Of a DNA stretch of 64,000 nucleotides, positions 20,541-30,485 are shown piece after piece. How positions within the stretch are numbered: position 1 is the stretch's first letter; every line of letters starts with the position of its first letter. The notes beneath the pieces were generated by a model. That model did no database searches. It saw only the letters and a program-made list of their open reading frames with translations, and was not told the DNA's origin. This DNA is from Tranzscheliella williamsii. Lineage: Eukaryota > Basidiomycota > Ustilaginomycetes > Ustilaginales > Ustilaginaceae. The stretch lies in NCBI GenBank assembly GCA_023212725.1, contig JALBYF010000046.1, forward strand, positions 62,001 to 126,000, in the 5' to 3' direction. A program made the position numbers and the translations under genes.

Positions 20541-20749
20541 CTTCCCCGCCGCCCCGCCATACATTACCATTCACAGCGCGCGCGCAGACTGAACGTCCGA
20601 TCGTATGACTGCGGTGCAATCTACTTTTGATACAGAGGGGGTTTTCCGCACAGTGAGCTGCACAGCGCGCTGCGCCGGCGGACAAGCGTGGAGTGGTAGC
20701 TGGGTAGGTTCTGAGCGATAGAAGGGTAGAGCGGTAGAGCGGTAGAGGG

Positions 20750-23700
20750 TTAGAGGGACATGGCGTCGGCGCGGCCGGGACGTGCCGACGCGGGGGTGCT
20801 CGCGGGGGTGTGTTCGGACGCGGGGGGGAGCATGGAGAGGAAGTCGATGAGAGGGGCAGAGCTAGGGTCGAAGTGATAGCCCGTGTGGGCGAGCGGGTCG
20901 GCGGTGGTGTAGGGCGCGGACGCAGCCATCAGCAGCGCGTCTGCAGCGGCTGCAGCCGCGCCGGCGGTGTCCGCCTCTGCGTGTGCGCCAAGCCCGTCCA
21001 GGCGCCCGTCGAAGAGGCCGTCGGAGCCCCCCTCGTACGGCTGGAGCAGCCAGTTGTGAAAGCCGAACGTCGACGACGACGCGGCCAACGTCGGAGTCAG
21101 CGCGGTGCTGCCCGAGGACAGATTCAGTGGCAGTCCGGCCTCCCGGCCTCCACCGAAGCCGGAGTAGCTCGGCACCGCCGCACCCGCAGCCCCCGCGGCG
21201 TAGCCCGTCCGGTACGGCGAGCCGGGGCTGGACGCGAACGAAAGGCTCGCGTCTTGATACACCGCGGACGGTATGCCTCGCGAGGCGCCCCGCTGGCCGC
21301 CCTGGGCAGGCGACGCGGCAACTCTGGGCGACAAGTCCGACCGAGCGTCGTGCAAGTCGCCGCTCTGCGTCGTCCTCTCGCTGAGGGTGGGCACGACGCT
21401 GTGACTGTGCCGACCATAGCGCTGATTGCGCGGCGGTGCGGCAACAAGGATCGTCGAGCCAGGAGGAGGCGCACTGCCCAGCGAATTGATCGAGTTCCAT
21501 GTCGAGTCCGACAGCCACGTGGGGTGCTCGGTCGCCAGCAGCATAGCGTCCTGATGCGCGTTTCGGCGGTGGCCATTGTCCACAGAGCCATGGCCCTGCG
21601 TGGGAGTGCCTTGATGCAGAGGCATAGCGGTCGGGCTGGACGCACTCGAAGCTCGGATGAAGGCATCGAGCGCGGACGTGTCGTGATGAGGGTGCAGCGC
21701 CATTGCAGGTTGAGATGCAAAGCTCGTAGTGTGCGACGGGACGCCACCTGTCTGCGGTGGCGCAGGCTCGAGCACCGTGCGTAGAACCGCCGAAGCAGCC
21801 GCGTCAAACGTGTCGCGAATCCGGGTGCCGTATCCATCTTCTCGCGAAGTCAGCGCTTCAAGAGTGGAAGCACAACTCTGGACGTTAAAGATGACATCGA
21901 CGATCTGAGTTGGACAGGGCACGCCTATCCTGGTCAACTTCTCGAGCGAATTCAGATGGGTCAGACCTGAAATGAACAGATGATGTGTGGCCAGCCAGGG
22001 GAAGTTGATAGTCGCATTGCGATGCATGTTCTTGTAGATCTTCATTGCTTGCCCAGACGCTGTGAACGCCTGTTGCAAGCCGTTCTGGTCGGGACGGGGG
22101 TTGTTAGGCGAGGGTCGGAAGAGCAGCGAAGCGGTCAGATTGTAGTTGAGATCAACCCAGTCTTGCGTAACAAAGGGCTTTGCTGTCGAAGTTGACGAAC
22201 CCAACGCCGCTGCACTGGCCTGCTGTCCGCGCGACTCTTCCAGCGATGCTGTTTCCTCCCTTTCGAAGTCCGCTTTCCACTTGGCCAGCTTCTCCATCAT
22301 GCGTGACTGCCACTCAAGGTTGGGCGTGGGAGGGCCCACTTCCATGACTATGGCGAGCGAAGGACGCGGCGCAGCCGGCTCGGTTAAGCTGAAACCCTCA
22401 TTATCGAGAGAGTAATCCCGTGGGTTGACGCTGTGCAGCCTACACAAAACCTCGGATTGGATTCGCCGTAGATTGATGTGCGAGCGAAAGGACTGCTTTA
22501 AAGGGTCTGGCTTGGCGTCAGTTTCGGAGAAGGAGCCTGCCTCCGTGTTGAGTCGGAGCAAGTCGATGTCAGAGAGCATACTTGGAAGCCGCACAAAAAT
22601 CCAAGCATCGGAGAGAGCCGGAGGACGCGCCAAAGCTACGGCTAGGCTTCGATCGAGGCAGTAGCTTGTCCAGAACAGCCTTCGTCGGATGTCGATGACC
22701 TCCGGCGTGAATTGGGTCTGCGTGATGGAGTCGTGATCGCGGTCGAAGTGGAGATTGAGTTCCGTGACGAGACGCATAGCGGTACCCGACAGCTCCCAGA
22801 CGCTGCCCGCTGTTGGTACCAGGAAAGAATACTGTAGCTGGAGCAGGATTCCGCGCAGTTTATCGAGGTCGGTGCAGCGTAGGAAGGTGGTGAATAAGGA
22901 TTGTCCTTCGACCCAGAATTGATGTCCCAACCGACGAAGTTCCGAGCTGAAATGCTGAGAACGGCCGAGAGAAGCTAATGCGATCGCCAGAGACATGAGA
23001 ACCACACATCTCTCCTTCGAGACCGCCATTCGGTCAGCAGGCGAACCATTTGGAGGTGGTGGAGGAGCCATATGGTTGCTGGGTTGTCCTTCGGACGACC
23101 AGGCTAGTCGGATCCGTTGATCTTCTTCGTATACACGTGCAGCCATTTCTTTCAGCCTGACGTCGTTCACCACGGGAAGGGCACTGTTCATATAGGCCAG
23201 GTATCGAGAAACGAGCCGATCGAAGAAGGGTCTTCCATAGAGCGAGACAGAGGTAAAGCGGCTGGACCGAGGCTTGAGTGAATGCGAGAACGGCACCTGA
23301 TGTTCTCTGGTAGTATGATTACCTGAAGGACCAGCTTCTCTGTCGCGAAGTGTGTCTGCCTTACGCCTAGATGCTGTCGAGGAAGATCTTCTTCTCAGAC
23401 GTTCAGGGGAAATGGTTCGCTCACGGTGATGCTTTGAAATGGTAGCAAGTGCGGAAGCCTCGTCATCATCTTGTGGCTGCTTGACGTGCGCTGAAAGCGA
23501 TGCTTGACCATGCCGACGAGCAGAAAGTGGGAGTTCGGATGATAGTGTCTCGAAGATGGTGGACGTTTGTTGAATGAACTCGTTCGGGGAAGGCTGAAGA
23601 GGCTGCAGTGTCGGTGAGGAGATCGGCGACGGTGACTCTGATCCGGGGTCAGGAAGATCTGTGTGGCCGTTGGGATAGGCTGTAACATCGGCAGAAGATG

Positions 23701-24298
23701 CATAGCGCATCCTTTTTGAAGGTGGTCTGCCGCGGTAAGGTGGGCGACGCTGGCTGCCATTAGCACCATTCGTTCCGCCTTCAGGGTCGCGAGAGAAACT
23801 CTGCTGCGGATCATGGCCAGCTAAGGAGGGAGAAGCATTCGGCGACGGAGCGGCAAGCTGCTGTTCGAGATGCTTGACCTTCTGTTGCAACTCCCAAAGC
23901 AGGCTTCTTGAAACATTGGTGATCTTATCTCTACCGAAGCACTCGCGGCCGGCTTTGCGACAGGGCGTACATGCCGGCAGCAAGGCATCGCATTTGATCT
24001 TCTTGAGCTTGCAAGCTTCGCAGGCTGGAAGGCGTCCTTCTTTCTCCCTGGGCTTGGATGTGGATGTGAGGGAAGGGTGGCTTGTTTCGGCAGTATCATC
24101 GCGTTGCACACGCATATGAGTGTCGGAGTATTGGCTATCTGCTGCCTCCTTCGGGGATGGCCGCTGCTGTTCAGGACTGGTGTCATCGGTCCGTATGGCG
24201 CGCGTATCCATGTGGCTGCTTGCGCTCTCCCTTCTTGGCGTCACGGTAGGCGTTGAGCTACCTGTCTTGTTAGTGAGGCCGTGGGTAGATGCTGACAT
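20750..24298 (-). CDS. Zn2Cys6 fungal transcription factor
   Basis: A single-exon gene for 1182 residues. The ATG at 24298 is used; the frame is open 18 codons further but begins there with a non-ATG codon. A Zn(II)2Cys6 cluster with spacing C-x2-C-x6-C-x6-C-x2-C-x6-C lies at residues 93-120 (CEACKLKKIKCDALLPAC is its first part), followed by a linker and a short coiled coil (WELQQKVKHLEQQL). The middle carries the fungal-specific regulatory domain (PF04082 type), with VSRYLAYMNSALPVVND, LRGILLQLQYSFLV and RRRLFWTSYCLDRSLAV. The C-terminal ~350 residues are Ser/Ala/Gly-rich and likely an activation region. It should bind paired CGG half-sites as a dimer. Target genes cannot be inferred; it is transcribed divergently from the HNH gene. 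Confidence 0.9.
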   Translation of the reverse strand: MSASTHGLTNKTGSSTPTVTPRRESASSHMDTRAIRTDDTSPEQQRPSPKEAADSQYSDTHMRVQRDDTAETSHPSLTSTSKPREKEGRLPACEACKLKKIKCDALLPACTPCRKAGRECFGRDKITNVSRSLLWELQQKVKHLEQQLAAPSPNASPSLAGHDPQQSFSRDPEGGTNGANGSQRRPPYRGRPPSKRMRYASSADVTAYPNGHTDLPDPGSESPSPISSPTLQPLQPSPNEFIQQTSTIFETLSSELPLSARRHGQASLSAHVKQPQDDDEASALATISKHHRERTISPERLRRRSSSTASRRKADTLRDREAGPSGNHTTREHQVPFSHSLKPRSSRFTSVSLYGRPFFDRLVSRYLAYMNSALPVVNDVRLKEMAARVYEEDQRIRLAWSSEGQPSNHMAPPPPPNGSPADRMAVSKERCVVLMSLAIALASLGRSQHFSSELRRLGHQFWVEGQSLFTTFLRCTDLDKLRGILLQLQYSFLVPTAGSVWELSGTAMRLVTELNLHFDRDHDSITQTQFTPEVIDIRRRLFWTSYCLDRSLAVALARPPALSDAWIFVRLPSMLSDIDLLRLNTEAGSFSETDAKPDPLKQSFRSHINLRRIQSEVLCRLHSVNPRDYSLDNEGFSLTEPAAPRPSLAIVMEVGPPTPNLEWQSRMMEKLAKWKADFEREETASLEESRGQQASAAALGSSTSTAKPFVTQDWVDLNYNLTASLLFRPSPNNPRPDQNGLQQAFTASGQAMKIYKNMHRNATINFPWLATHHLFISGLTHLNSLEKLTRIGVPCPTQIVDVIFNVQSCASTLEALTSREDGYGTRIRDTFDAAASAVLRTVLEPAPPQTGGVPSHTTSFASQPAMALHPHHDTSALDAFIRASSASSPTAMPLHQGTPTQGHGSVDNGHRRNAHQDAMLLATEHPTWLSDSTWNSINSLGSAPPPGSTILVAAPPRNQRYGRHSHSVVPTLSERTTQSGDLHDARSDLSPRVAASPAQGGQRGASRGIPSAVYQDASLSFASSPGSPYRTGYAAGAAGAAVPSYSGFGGGREAGLPLNLSSGSTALTPTLAASSSTFGFHNWLLQPYEGGSDGLFDGRLDGLGAHAEADTAGAAAAAADALLMAASAPYTTADPLAHTGYHFDPSSAPLIDFLSMLPPASEHTPASTPASARPGRADAMSL

Positions 24299-24846
24299 GA
24301 TGACGAGGTCGTTAGCAGCGAGTCTGGTGTGTGCATCTTGCTTTGCACACACTGAGGGAGCAAGTCGGCGGAAGATGATGCGATGAGGAACCCACAGTCA
24401 GAAGTGCTGTCAGGGTCTGCCTCTACGCTCAGCTAGAACAATGCCAGAAAGTAGCCGGTCTATTGACAGTAGCCACGATGGCTGCTCCTCTTTCATGCCA
24501 TGACTCGGGCTCATTTCGCGGGCATTTTAGAAGTGCCTGCCCGATCCATACTGCGCCGCACCTGCCACTTGCGCTTAGCCTCCTTGGGCCACCCTGCTGC
24601 GAGCCATTGACGGCACAGTCATAAATTGTATGCTGCTATCACAGCTTGACGCTGAGTTTTCGTCATTCATCGCGGATGACCTAACAGAATCTCAATCAGC
24701 AAAACCGTACAAGCTGCATAACTTCACACTCACAGGCAGAGACGGTGAATTTCACGTATGATTATGAATGTGAAGTGTCGATTGGAAGCACGTCGCCCTC
24801 CTCATCATAGTCATTCTCGCCCGCAAAGCCGTGATCGTTGCCCAAG
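24299..24846. other. Divergent promoter region, Zn2Cys6 factor / HNH gene
   Basis: About 550 bases between two divergent start codons. It is AT-richer than the flanking genes (for example CATAAATTGTATGC near 24621). An upstream exon for the HNH protein cannot be excluded: an ATG-led open frame at 24759-24860 runs in another frame up to the HNH start, but no acceptable intron joins them. Confidence 0.4.
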
Positions 24847-25659
24847 ATGCATGAGATGAGGTACAGGCTGTGTCCACAGTCATGGAGAAGTGGGAAGACC
24901 ATCGTCATCAAAGACGTCTCCGACCAACAGCTGATTGTATTGGACGGGGAGTTCTTAGAAAAAGGGCTATGCAACAACGTCCGTTATGTGCTCGAGCAGG
25001 TGCACACTTGCTATACAGAAAAGGGTAGCCTCAAGCTGCCAGACGGCGCTGAGCTGCAGTTAGATGACCCGGTGCCTTGCGGCACTCTGATCTTCCACCG
25101 GCTCGATGGCGATCCCAGTCCCTGTACGCCGCAGATGGGGCCGCGCTTCAAATATCTGAGGAGGCCAATGGCGGAAGGCGACGTCTCGACCATGAGCGAC
25201 TCTTTCCGCTCAAGCCATAACAGCATCTACCTCGGCGAAAACAACCAGAGCAGTTTCAGAACCGCTCTCATTGCTCGTGATGCCGTTTGTTTGGTCACGG
25301 GCACTATTTACGACTATTGCACGCCCTCCCACATCCTTCCGCAAAGCCGCCCAGAGTACTACAAAGAGGTACGTGGCTACGAGGGCTCCATCTTTGGCGC
25401 CGACTGTGGTCTTTTGCTCTCCATAACCTTGCATCATCTCTTTGACCGTGGCGAGATGGCCTTCTATCCTCTGGACAATGGCGATTTGGTCGTTCACTTC
25501 TTCACACTGACCGGGGAACATGAGCACCACGGAAAGGTCATCAAGCCCGAGCGTTTTCGCCTGTCAAAGCAAGCGCATCCCGATCCGGCTCTTCTGCGCT
25601 TCCACTATGCACAATGCGCTATGACCCGCTTCCGTGGCTTCCCTGCCGGCTTTAATTGA
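24847..25659 (+). CDS. HNH-type nuclease domain protein (HNH_2-like)
   Basis: A single-exon gene for 270 residues; the frame opens at a TTG, and the first ATG is at 24847. The C-terminal half resembles the HNH_2 domain common in basidiomycete genomes. It has ARDAVCLVTG (a Cys near a Gly turn), the SHILPQSRPEYY histidine motif, and LLLSITLHHLFDRGEMAFYP, where HH-x-x-F-D is the usual second histidine part. The N-terminal half (about residues 1-110) has beta-rich sequence and no recognised domain. There is no signal peptide. Proteins of this kind are numerous and uncharacterised in mushrooms and smuts; nuclease activity is inferred from the motif only. The true N-terminus is uncertain. Confidence 0.72.
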   Translation: MHEMRYRLCPQSWRSGKTIVIKDVSDQQLIVLDGEFLEKGLCNNVRYVLEQVHTCYTEKGSLKLPDGAELQLDDPVPCGTLIFHRLDGDPSPCTPQMGPRFKYLRRPMAEGDVSTMSDSFRSSHNSIYLGENNQSSFRTALIARDAVCLVTGTIYDYCTPSHILPQSRPEYYKEVRGYEGSIFGADCGLLLSITLHHLFDRGEMAFYPLDNGDLVVHFFTLTGEHEHHGKVIKPERFRLSKQAHPDPALLRFHYAQCAMTRFRGFPAGFN

Positions 25660-25964
25660 TCAACGGGCATGCTCTCGGCACACACTGATCCCCGCGCCGC
25701 CCAGCAGAAGCCGAATCACTGTCCACACCAACAAATCTATGCTGTCCAACCAATGTTGCCTGTTGCCATTGGAATATCACATAGTTTCATCATTCAGAAT
25801 GATGTATGGGACCGCGGCACATTGCATTCACAGCTGCGCCAACAGTGACCGAGCTCAAGCCCTGATCCTCCCCCCATGACATAGCATACCGAGCTTATTT
25901 CCTGCGTTGGGTTGGCAGTGCGATGCCGACATAGCGAAAGTGTGTGGATGAGGGCAGTGTGCAG

Positions 25965-27833
25965 CTAGTCACTATCCTCGAGGTCTTCTTCCTCCTCTCT
26001 GGGGCCTCCAAGGCCATATACCTTGCGATCGATGCGATCGGTACGTTCGATGCTTGCGGGTGGCAAGCCAAGGGCCTGTCCCCGCTCCTCGGACGGAGCC
26101 ATGGCTGGTGTATGCAGCGTTGGTGGAGTCTCGGCCAGGCTCAGATCCAGCTCCGCAGCGAAGTCATCCAGATCATCTTCGCCTTCTTCGTCACCATCCT
26201 CGTCAGCTGCATCAGATGCAGCGCCTTGGTCACCCCCATTTGACCAGGCCGGGCTAGCAACGTTGGGTGTCTCTTGCCTGTGCCTCGCTACCATGGAACC
26301 CGATTCTGCCCCTTCAAAGTGAGGCGATGCGGTAGGGGTGATGCCGCTACCGGTCTGATGAAGCCCTAAACCTATCGAAGCTAACATGCTGGTTGAGGCC
26401 ACTTGTGGCGATCCTTTTGCATCTCTTCCGCGCTCTGGCAATCTTGTTTGTGCGCTTTTCAGGATAGCCGCTCGCTCCGCAGCCTGGTTGGCGTCATCCA
26501 GCTCCGGCGTGTGAGCTTTCGGCGTGGCTGCTTTGGTAACTCTCTCTTCATCCCTCAGTCGTGATAACGGAGAGATCGCCCGAGCGCGTGGCGATGGCAT
26601 CATAGTACTCCCCGGTATATCTGCAATCGTGGAACTGGCTAGAGTGGCGTCCCACGCTTCCTCCTCCTCGTCGTCCATGTCCATCTCGATCTCGCGCTCC
26701 AGTTCCCGTTCCAACTGCAGAGCCAGCTCGTCCTCGTCTAGATTCGCACTGTCCATAGTCTTGTTCTTTTTTGGAGGTGGTGCTTTATCCTCGATTTCGG
26801 CGGACGTGGGAACGGATCTTGCGGTAGCCTCGCTCAAACGACGACTACTTCGTCTCGATTGATTGTGCTTCTCTGGCGTTGCGGATTGTTCCAGCCGTTG
26901 AGAGGGCTCCGTTTGCGGCTTGAGCTGCGTTGTGGCCCGCTTGGAAGCTCGCGGTGTCGAATCTGACGACGTTGCTCTTGCCTCTTTAGGGGTGGTCTCA
27001 GCCGAGCCTTGTATTGAGGCGGGCGAAGAATCGCCAAAGTCTTCCATATCTACTGGTACAGTTGACCGTGAATCTCTTGAGGCTATCTTTGGACCTAAGG
27101 CAGATGCAGGTTTAGGGCCCTTGGTTGTGATGTGGCCTGCTGAGAACGGAGAGCCGAGGCGGACACGGTCGCCAGAGGGTTGCGAAGAGCTTCCTCTCAT
27201 TGTCGATGCCGTCGATCTTGCAGCAATGGGTCCACCTCGAACAACGCTCTCTACGCGTTCGTCTCCAGTACTGTATACAGACAGGGCCTCAACAATGCGC
27301 CTGGGCTCCTTTCCCCGCACTTTAGCATGGGAACGTCCCGCCTGCCATGCAGTGCGTGCGGCCTCGCTCAATTCGGTCTTGGACCTCTCGAACTTGAAAG
27401 AAAAGCAGGCAGCAACCTTGTCGAGACGGTATCCCTGCATTACATCATCCCAAACGAGCACGAGGTCGAATGCCTTAGCCGGATGCTGTGGCCCAGAAAA
27501 GACATGGGCAGGCTTCCTCTTTGAGCCGGAAGACGATCCAGTGGCGCTTGCCGTATCTTCCGTGGCATTTCTATCCGCAGCTACGTCCGCAGGATCAGCG
27601 GGATCCAGCTCCAGTTGCCATTCAGATGAGCCCGCTGCACCTCTCCCGGGCACGTGGAGTGCACCTTTCGTACTCTCGGCCGCTGAGTCGGGCTTGAAGT
27701 TGTAGGAGAAAGCGAAATATTGAGGCAGCCGCTTGCTGGTGGACTCAAGGTCCCGCTGTTGCGCCGAAACGCCCAGGAGGTCGCAGGCGGCATCTTCGAC
27801 CACCACATCGTAGAATCGACGTGGACCGCCCAT
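25965..27833 (-). CDS. EAF-type transcription elongation factor
   Basis: A single-exon gene for 622 residues, using the ATG at 27833 (MGGPRRFYDVVVE). The first ~150 residues resemble the EAF N-terminal domain (ELL-associated factor). YFAFSYNFKPDSA corresponds to its YxFxPxS strand, and VFSGPQHPAKAFDLVLVWDD with YRLDKVAACFSFKFER corresponds to the FxG...E.vLi.D...rLErl segment. EAF partners with ELL in RNA polymerase II elongation; fission yeast has an Ell1-Eaf1 pair. The remainder is long and disordered, Ser/Arg-rich, with an acidic/Glu-rich helix (LERELEREIEMDMDDEEEE) and an acidic C-terminal region (DEDGDEEGEDDLDDFAAEL) that may be the transactivating part. The fungal C-terminal extension is much longer than in animal EAFs (about 260 residues total there). 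Confidence 0.7.
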   Translation of the reverse strand: MGGPRRFYDVVVEDAACDLLGVSAQQRDLESTSKRLPQYFAFSYNFKPDSAAESTKGALHVPGRGAAGSSEWQLELDPADPADVAADRNATEDTASATGSSSGSKRKPAHVFSGPQHPAKAFDLVLVWDDVMQGYRLDKVAACFSFKFERSKTELSEAARTAWQAGRSHAKVRGKEPRRIVEALSVYSTGDERVESVVRGGPIAARSTASTMRGSSSQPSGDRVRLGSPFSAGHITTKGPKPASALGPKIASRDSRSTVPVDMEDFGDSSPASIQGSAETTPKEARATSSDSTPRASKRATTQLKPQTEPSQRLEQSATPEKHNQSRRSSRRLSEATARSVPTSAEIEDKAPPPKKNKTMDSANLDEDELALQLERELEREIEMDMDDEEEEAWDATLASSTIADIPGSTMMPSPRARAISPLSRLRDEERVTKAATPKAHTPELDDANQAAERAAILKSAQTRLPERGRDAKGSPQVASTSMLASIGLGLHQTGSGITPTASPHFEGAESGSMVARHRQETPNVASPAWSNGGDQGAASDAADEDGDEEGEDDLDDFAAELDLSLAETPPTLHTPAMAPSEERGQALGLPPASIERTDRIDRKVYGLGGPREEEEDLEDSD

Positions 27834-28207
27834 GATCACAGAGGCATTGAGACAGCACAGTCGAGAGAGAAGCTGCACCAGGAGTAAGCGTAAGAAGAGG
27901 ATAGTGAACGGTTGGGTTCAGGGTCCAGGCTGAGCAAGCAAGCATTTAACATTCACACCATGACTTTCTTTGAGGTCCATGCGCGCTGTTCATCGACATC
28001 CAAAGCACGGCTGACCGCATTCCCACATCTGCCTTCCCACCTATAACAACAATACCAGTCCGATGTTTCATTCAGCGCCACATCGCCCCACCGTCGCATC
28101 GCTGCTTCGCTGCATCAAACATCATCATGAAAGGCAACGCTGCCACACTAACGCTAGGATGAATTCAATGACGAGGAAACATGAGTAATACCGGGCAACT
28201 GGTATGA
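27834..28207. other. Region between the EAF and GH51 genes
   Basis: About 370 bases with no gene. It contains the EAF promoter/leader and the GH51 3' flank. No motif is clear. Confidence 0.35.
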
Positions 28208-30359
28208 TCAAATCACAAGCACGGTCAGGGACCACTTGGCAAGGCGAGCCGAGGTAGAACCTTCAGAAAATGTGGTATCGCACTTGTTGATGCCGACCTC
28301 TTGCTTCTGCAGAGTATTGGAGGCGAGGGGGCCATTGCCAGTCACTCGCCAGCACTCGGTGGGTTTGCCTGTCATTCCGCTCGGGATCGAGATCCAGGTT
28401 TCTACCTCCTTGTAGTTGACCAGCTTGATCACCGTTCTGCCCTGTTCATCCACGCCAGCAGAAGCATAGATCCCGGCATCTTCGAGCTCCTTGCTGTTCT
28501 TGATCGCAACTCTCTGTCGAATTCGGTACCCGCTGATGAGCGTTTGCATTTCCCAGGAGCTGGAGCCAATGACCGCCTGAGTGTCGAACTCGAGCAAGCC
28601 GGGGCTCGATTTAGTGGCACCCTCCGTAGACTCGTTGGAGAACTCGGGTGCATAGGCTGCGCCTCGGACAATGTCACAGTTATTCTCCATGCCCAAGATA
28701 AAGGCAGTCTCGGCCAGAGAACCTTGCAGGATGCTGTGGTGCAGCCGCCCAGCACCGAAGAAAACGTTAGGGTCAGCTTCCATCCCAGAGTTGATGACCG
28801 CGAACTCCATGTTGTAGAACACAGTGTTGTTATTTCGAGAGGCATCGTCGTACATGTGGTACTTCTGGATGAAGTCCGCTGGCGTTCCATAAATGGGCTG
28901 GTTCAGCAGGTCCACTCGGTATTTGTAGCCCGTCGGCACCGTGATGGCGGAGGACGCGATCAGGTCGATCTCGTCGAAACGCGGATGGTTGGCAAATTCC
29001 TTCTTCAGAGCAGCCACGATTCTGTCGAACCTGGTCTGGTAGGGTGGATAACCCTTGTCGGGAATATCGGTGCCTTCGTTGCCGATCATGAAAGCCTGGA
29101 TGTCGTACGGCGCCTTGGGACCGCCACTCTTCACCCGAAGATCGGCGAACTTGCCAGTGGTATCCAAAAGGAAGTGAACAAACTCAACTTGCTGCTCGAT
29201 GTACGGCTCGAACTGGTCCAGTGGCACAGAGCGACCGTGGGCGTCGACACCCGCCCAGAGGCCAACGATGATTCGTGCTCCGACCTTGCTGATAAAGTCG
29301 TACATCTCGACGACACCGAGGCCATCGGTGTTCCAACCCTGCCAGTTGCCCAGCCGCCCAGGCCGATCGATGAGGGGCCCCAGAGTGTTGTTCCACTGGA
29401 AGCGATCCGCGATGGTGGCCCCAGTCAGATCATTACCACCAGGCCATCGGATAGCCCTGGGCTTGAACTTGAGCATCTTCTCGGCCAGATCCTTCCTCGC
29501 CACCGTCTTCTCAAAGGTGGTTGGGAAGACACTGACCAGGTTGACCTGGAAGGACTCCAGTTCATCGCAATTGGCGACGATGGCGAAAACGTTGTGGATG
29601 TTAGTGAGTTGCGATTTGGGTTTGATCGTGACATGGACCTGCTGCCATTGCTTGGACAGCTTCACATTCTGCTCGACGACGCCGAACCGGGTGGTGACGT
29701 CAGCGCTAAAAAAGCCAATATTGAAGTCAACGGCCTTGGGTTGGTCGCTGCGAATGTAGAAGCTTGCCGTGTACGTTTCTTCCCTGGACACTGGCATGCC
29801 AAAGAAGCCGTAGTTCGCGATACCAAAGTGGTTCTGTGCCCCGGGCTTGGCCTTTGTGCTGCAGACGACCTTAGCCGATTTGGGCAGAGCGTTAGAGAGC
29901 GGCTCGTCGGAGACGAGGCTGGTCTCGGCCCTACCTGCAGGCTGCCACCCGCTAAGCGAGCCGCTGCCGATCGCCGAGTCCTTACCAATCCCGAAGACTG
30001 AGTCGGCAGGGGTCTGGAAGGCGCGGTTGCGGATCATTTCAGCGTACAGGCCTCCATCGCTGCCGTAGTTGAGGTTGGACTCCACAAAGGTGTCCATGTC
30101 GAACATGCACTTTCCCTCACGCTTATCGCCCAGATGCAGGACGAGCTCGTCGCCTGAACCAGTATTCGCTAGCTGTGGGCCCTTGCGCACACTGAGAGCA
30201 GTCGATGGGGATCTGTCGCCCGAAAAAGGAAGGGCTGTGACACAAGAGCAATGTGGGACGAGGTTAGTCGCCAGGCATCGTCGACCGGCGGTGAACGACG
30301 AAGCACGTACCATGAGCGGACAATGCCAAGGAGGCAACAAAGAAGACGGATGGCCTCAT
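28208..30359 (-). CDS. Secreted alpha-L-arabinofuranosidase, GH51 family
   Basis: Two exons, 30359-30311 and 30234-28208, joined across a 76-base intron (GTACGT...TCACAG), give 691 residues. Exon 1 supplies a signal peptide (MRPSVFFVASLALSAHA) that the long downstream frame lacks, so the short exon is well supported. The catalytic domain has IRWPGGNDLTGATIADRFQW, then FMIGNEGTDI with the likely acid/base Glu403, and NMEFAV with the likely nucleophile Glu493. The C-terminal domain ends with the family's beta-sandwich strand (LAKWSLTVLVI). An N-terminal carbohydrate-binding-like region (about residues 90-250) precedes the barrel. The enzyme would release arabinose from plant-wall arabinoxylan or arabinan outside the cell. 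The N-terminal motif reads FVESNLNYGSDGGLYAE, a variant of the usual GxFFEDINhgGDGG. Confidence 0.92.
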
Positions 30360-30479
30360 AGCTGCCAGACAAACGAAGGTGTAGGTGCCTCTGTTCAAAG
30401 GCAGGAGCGATACAGAGAAAGGAGGGTAGAACAGGAGATATGGGAGGGACACAGAGGACGTCGGCGAAGGTCGGCAGTC

Positions 30480-30485
30480 TTTATA
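30480..30485 (-). promoter_or_regulatory. TATA box of the GH51 gene
   Basis: TATAAA on the minus strand, 121 bases upstream of the GH51 ATG, preceded on that strand by an AGATC sequence. It is the best TATA match near this start. Confidence 0.55.

Noticed and set aside
28301..30001. 566-codon plus-strand open frame opposite the GH51 gene
   Set aside because: Shadow of the strongly GC-biased codons of the real minus-strand gene; no family motif, while the minus strand has a signal peptide and both catalytic glutamates.
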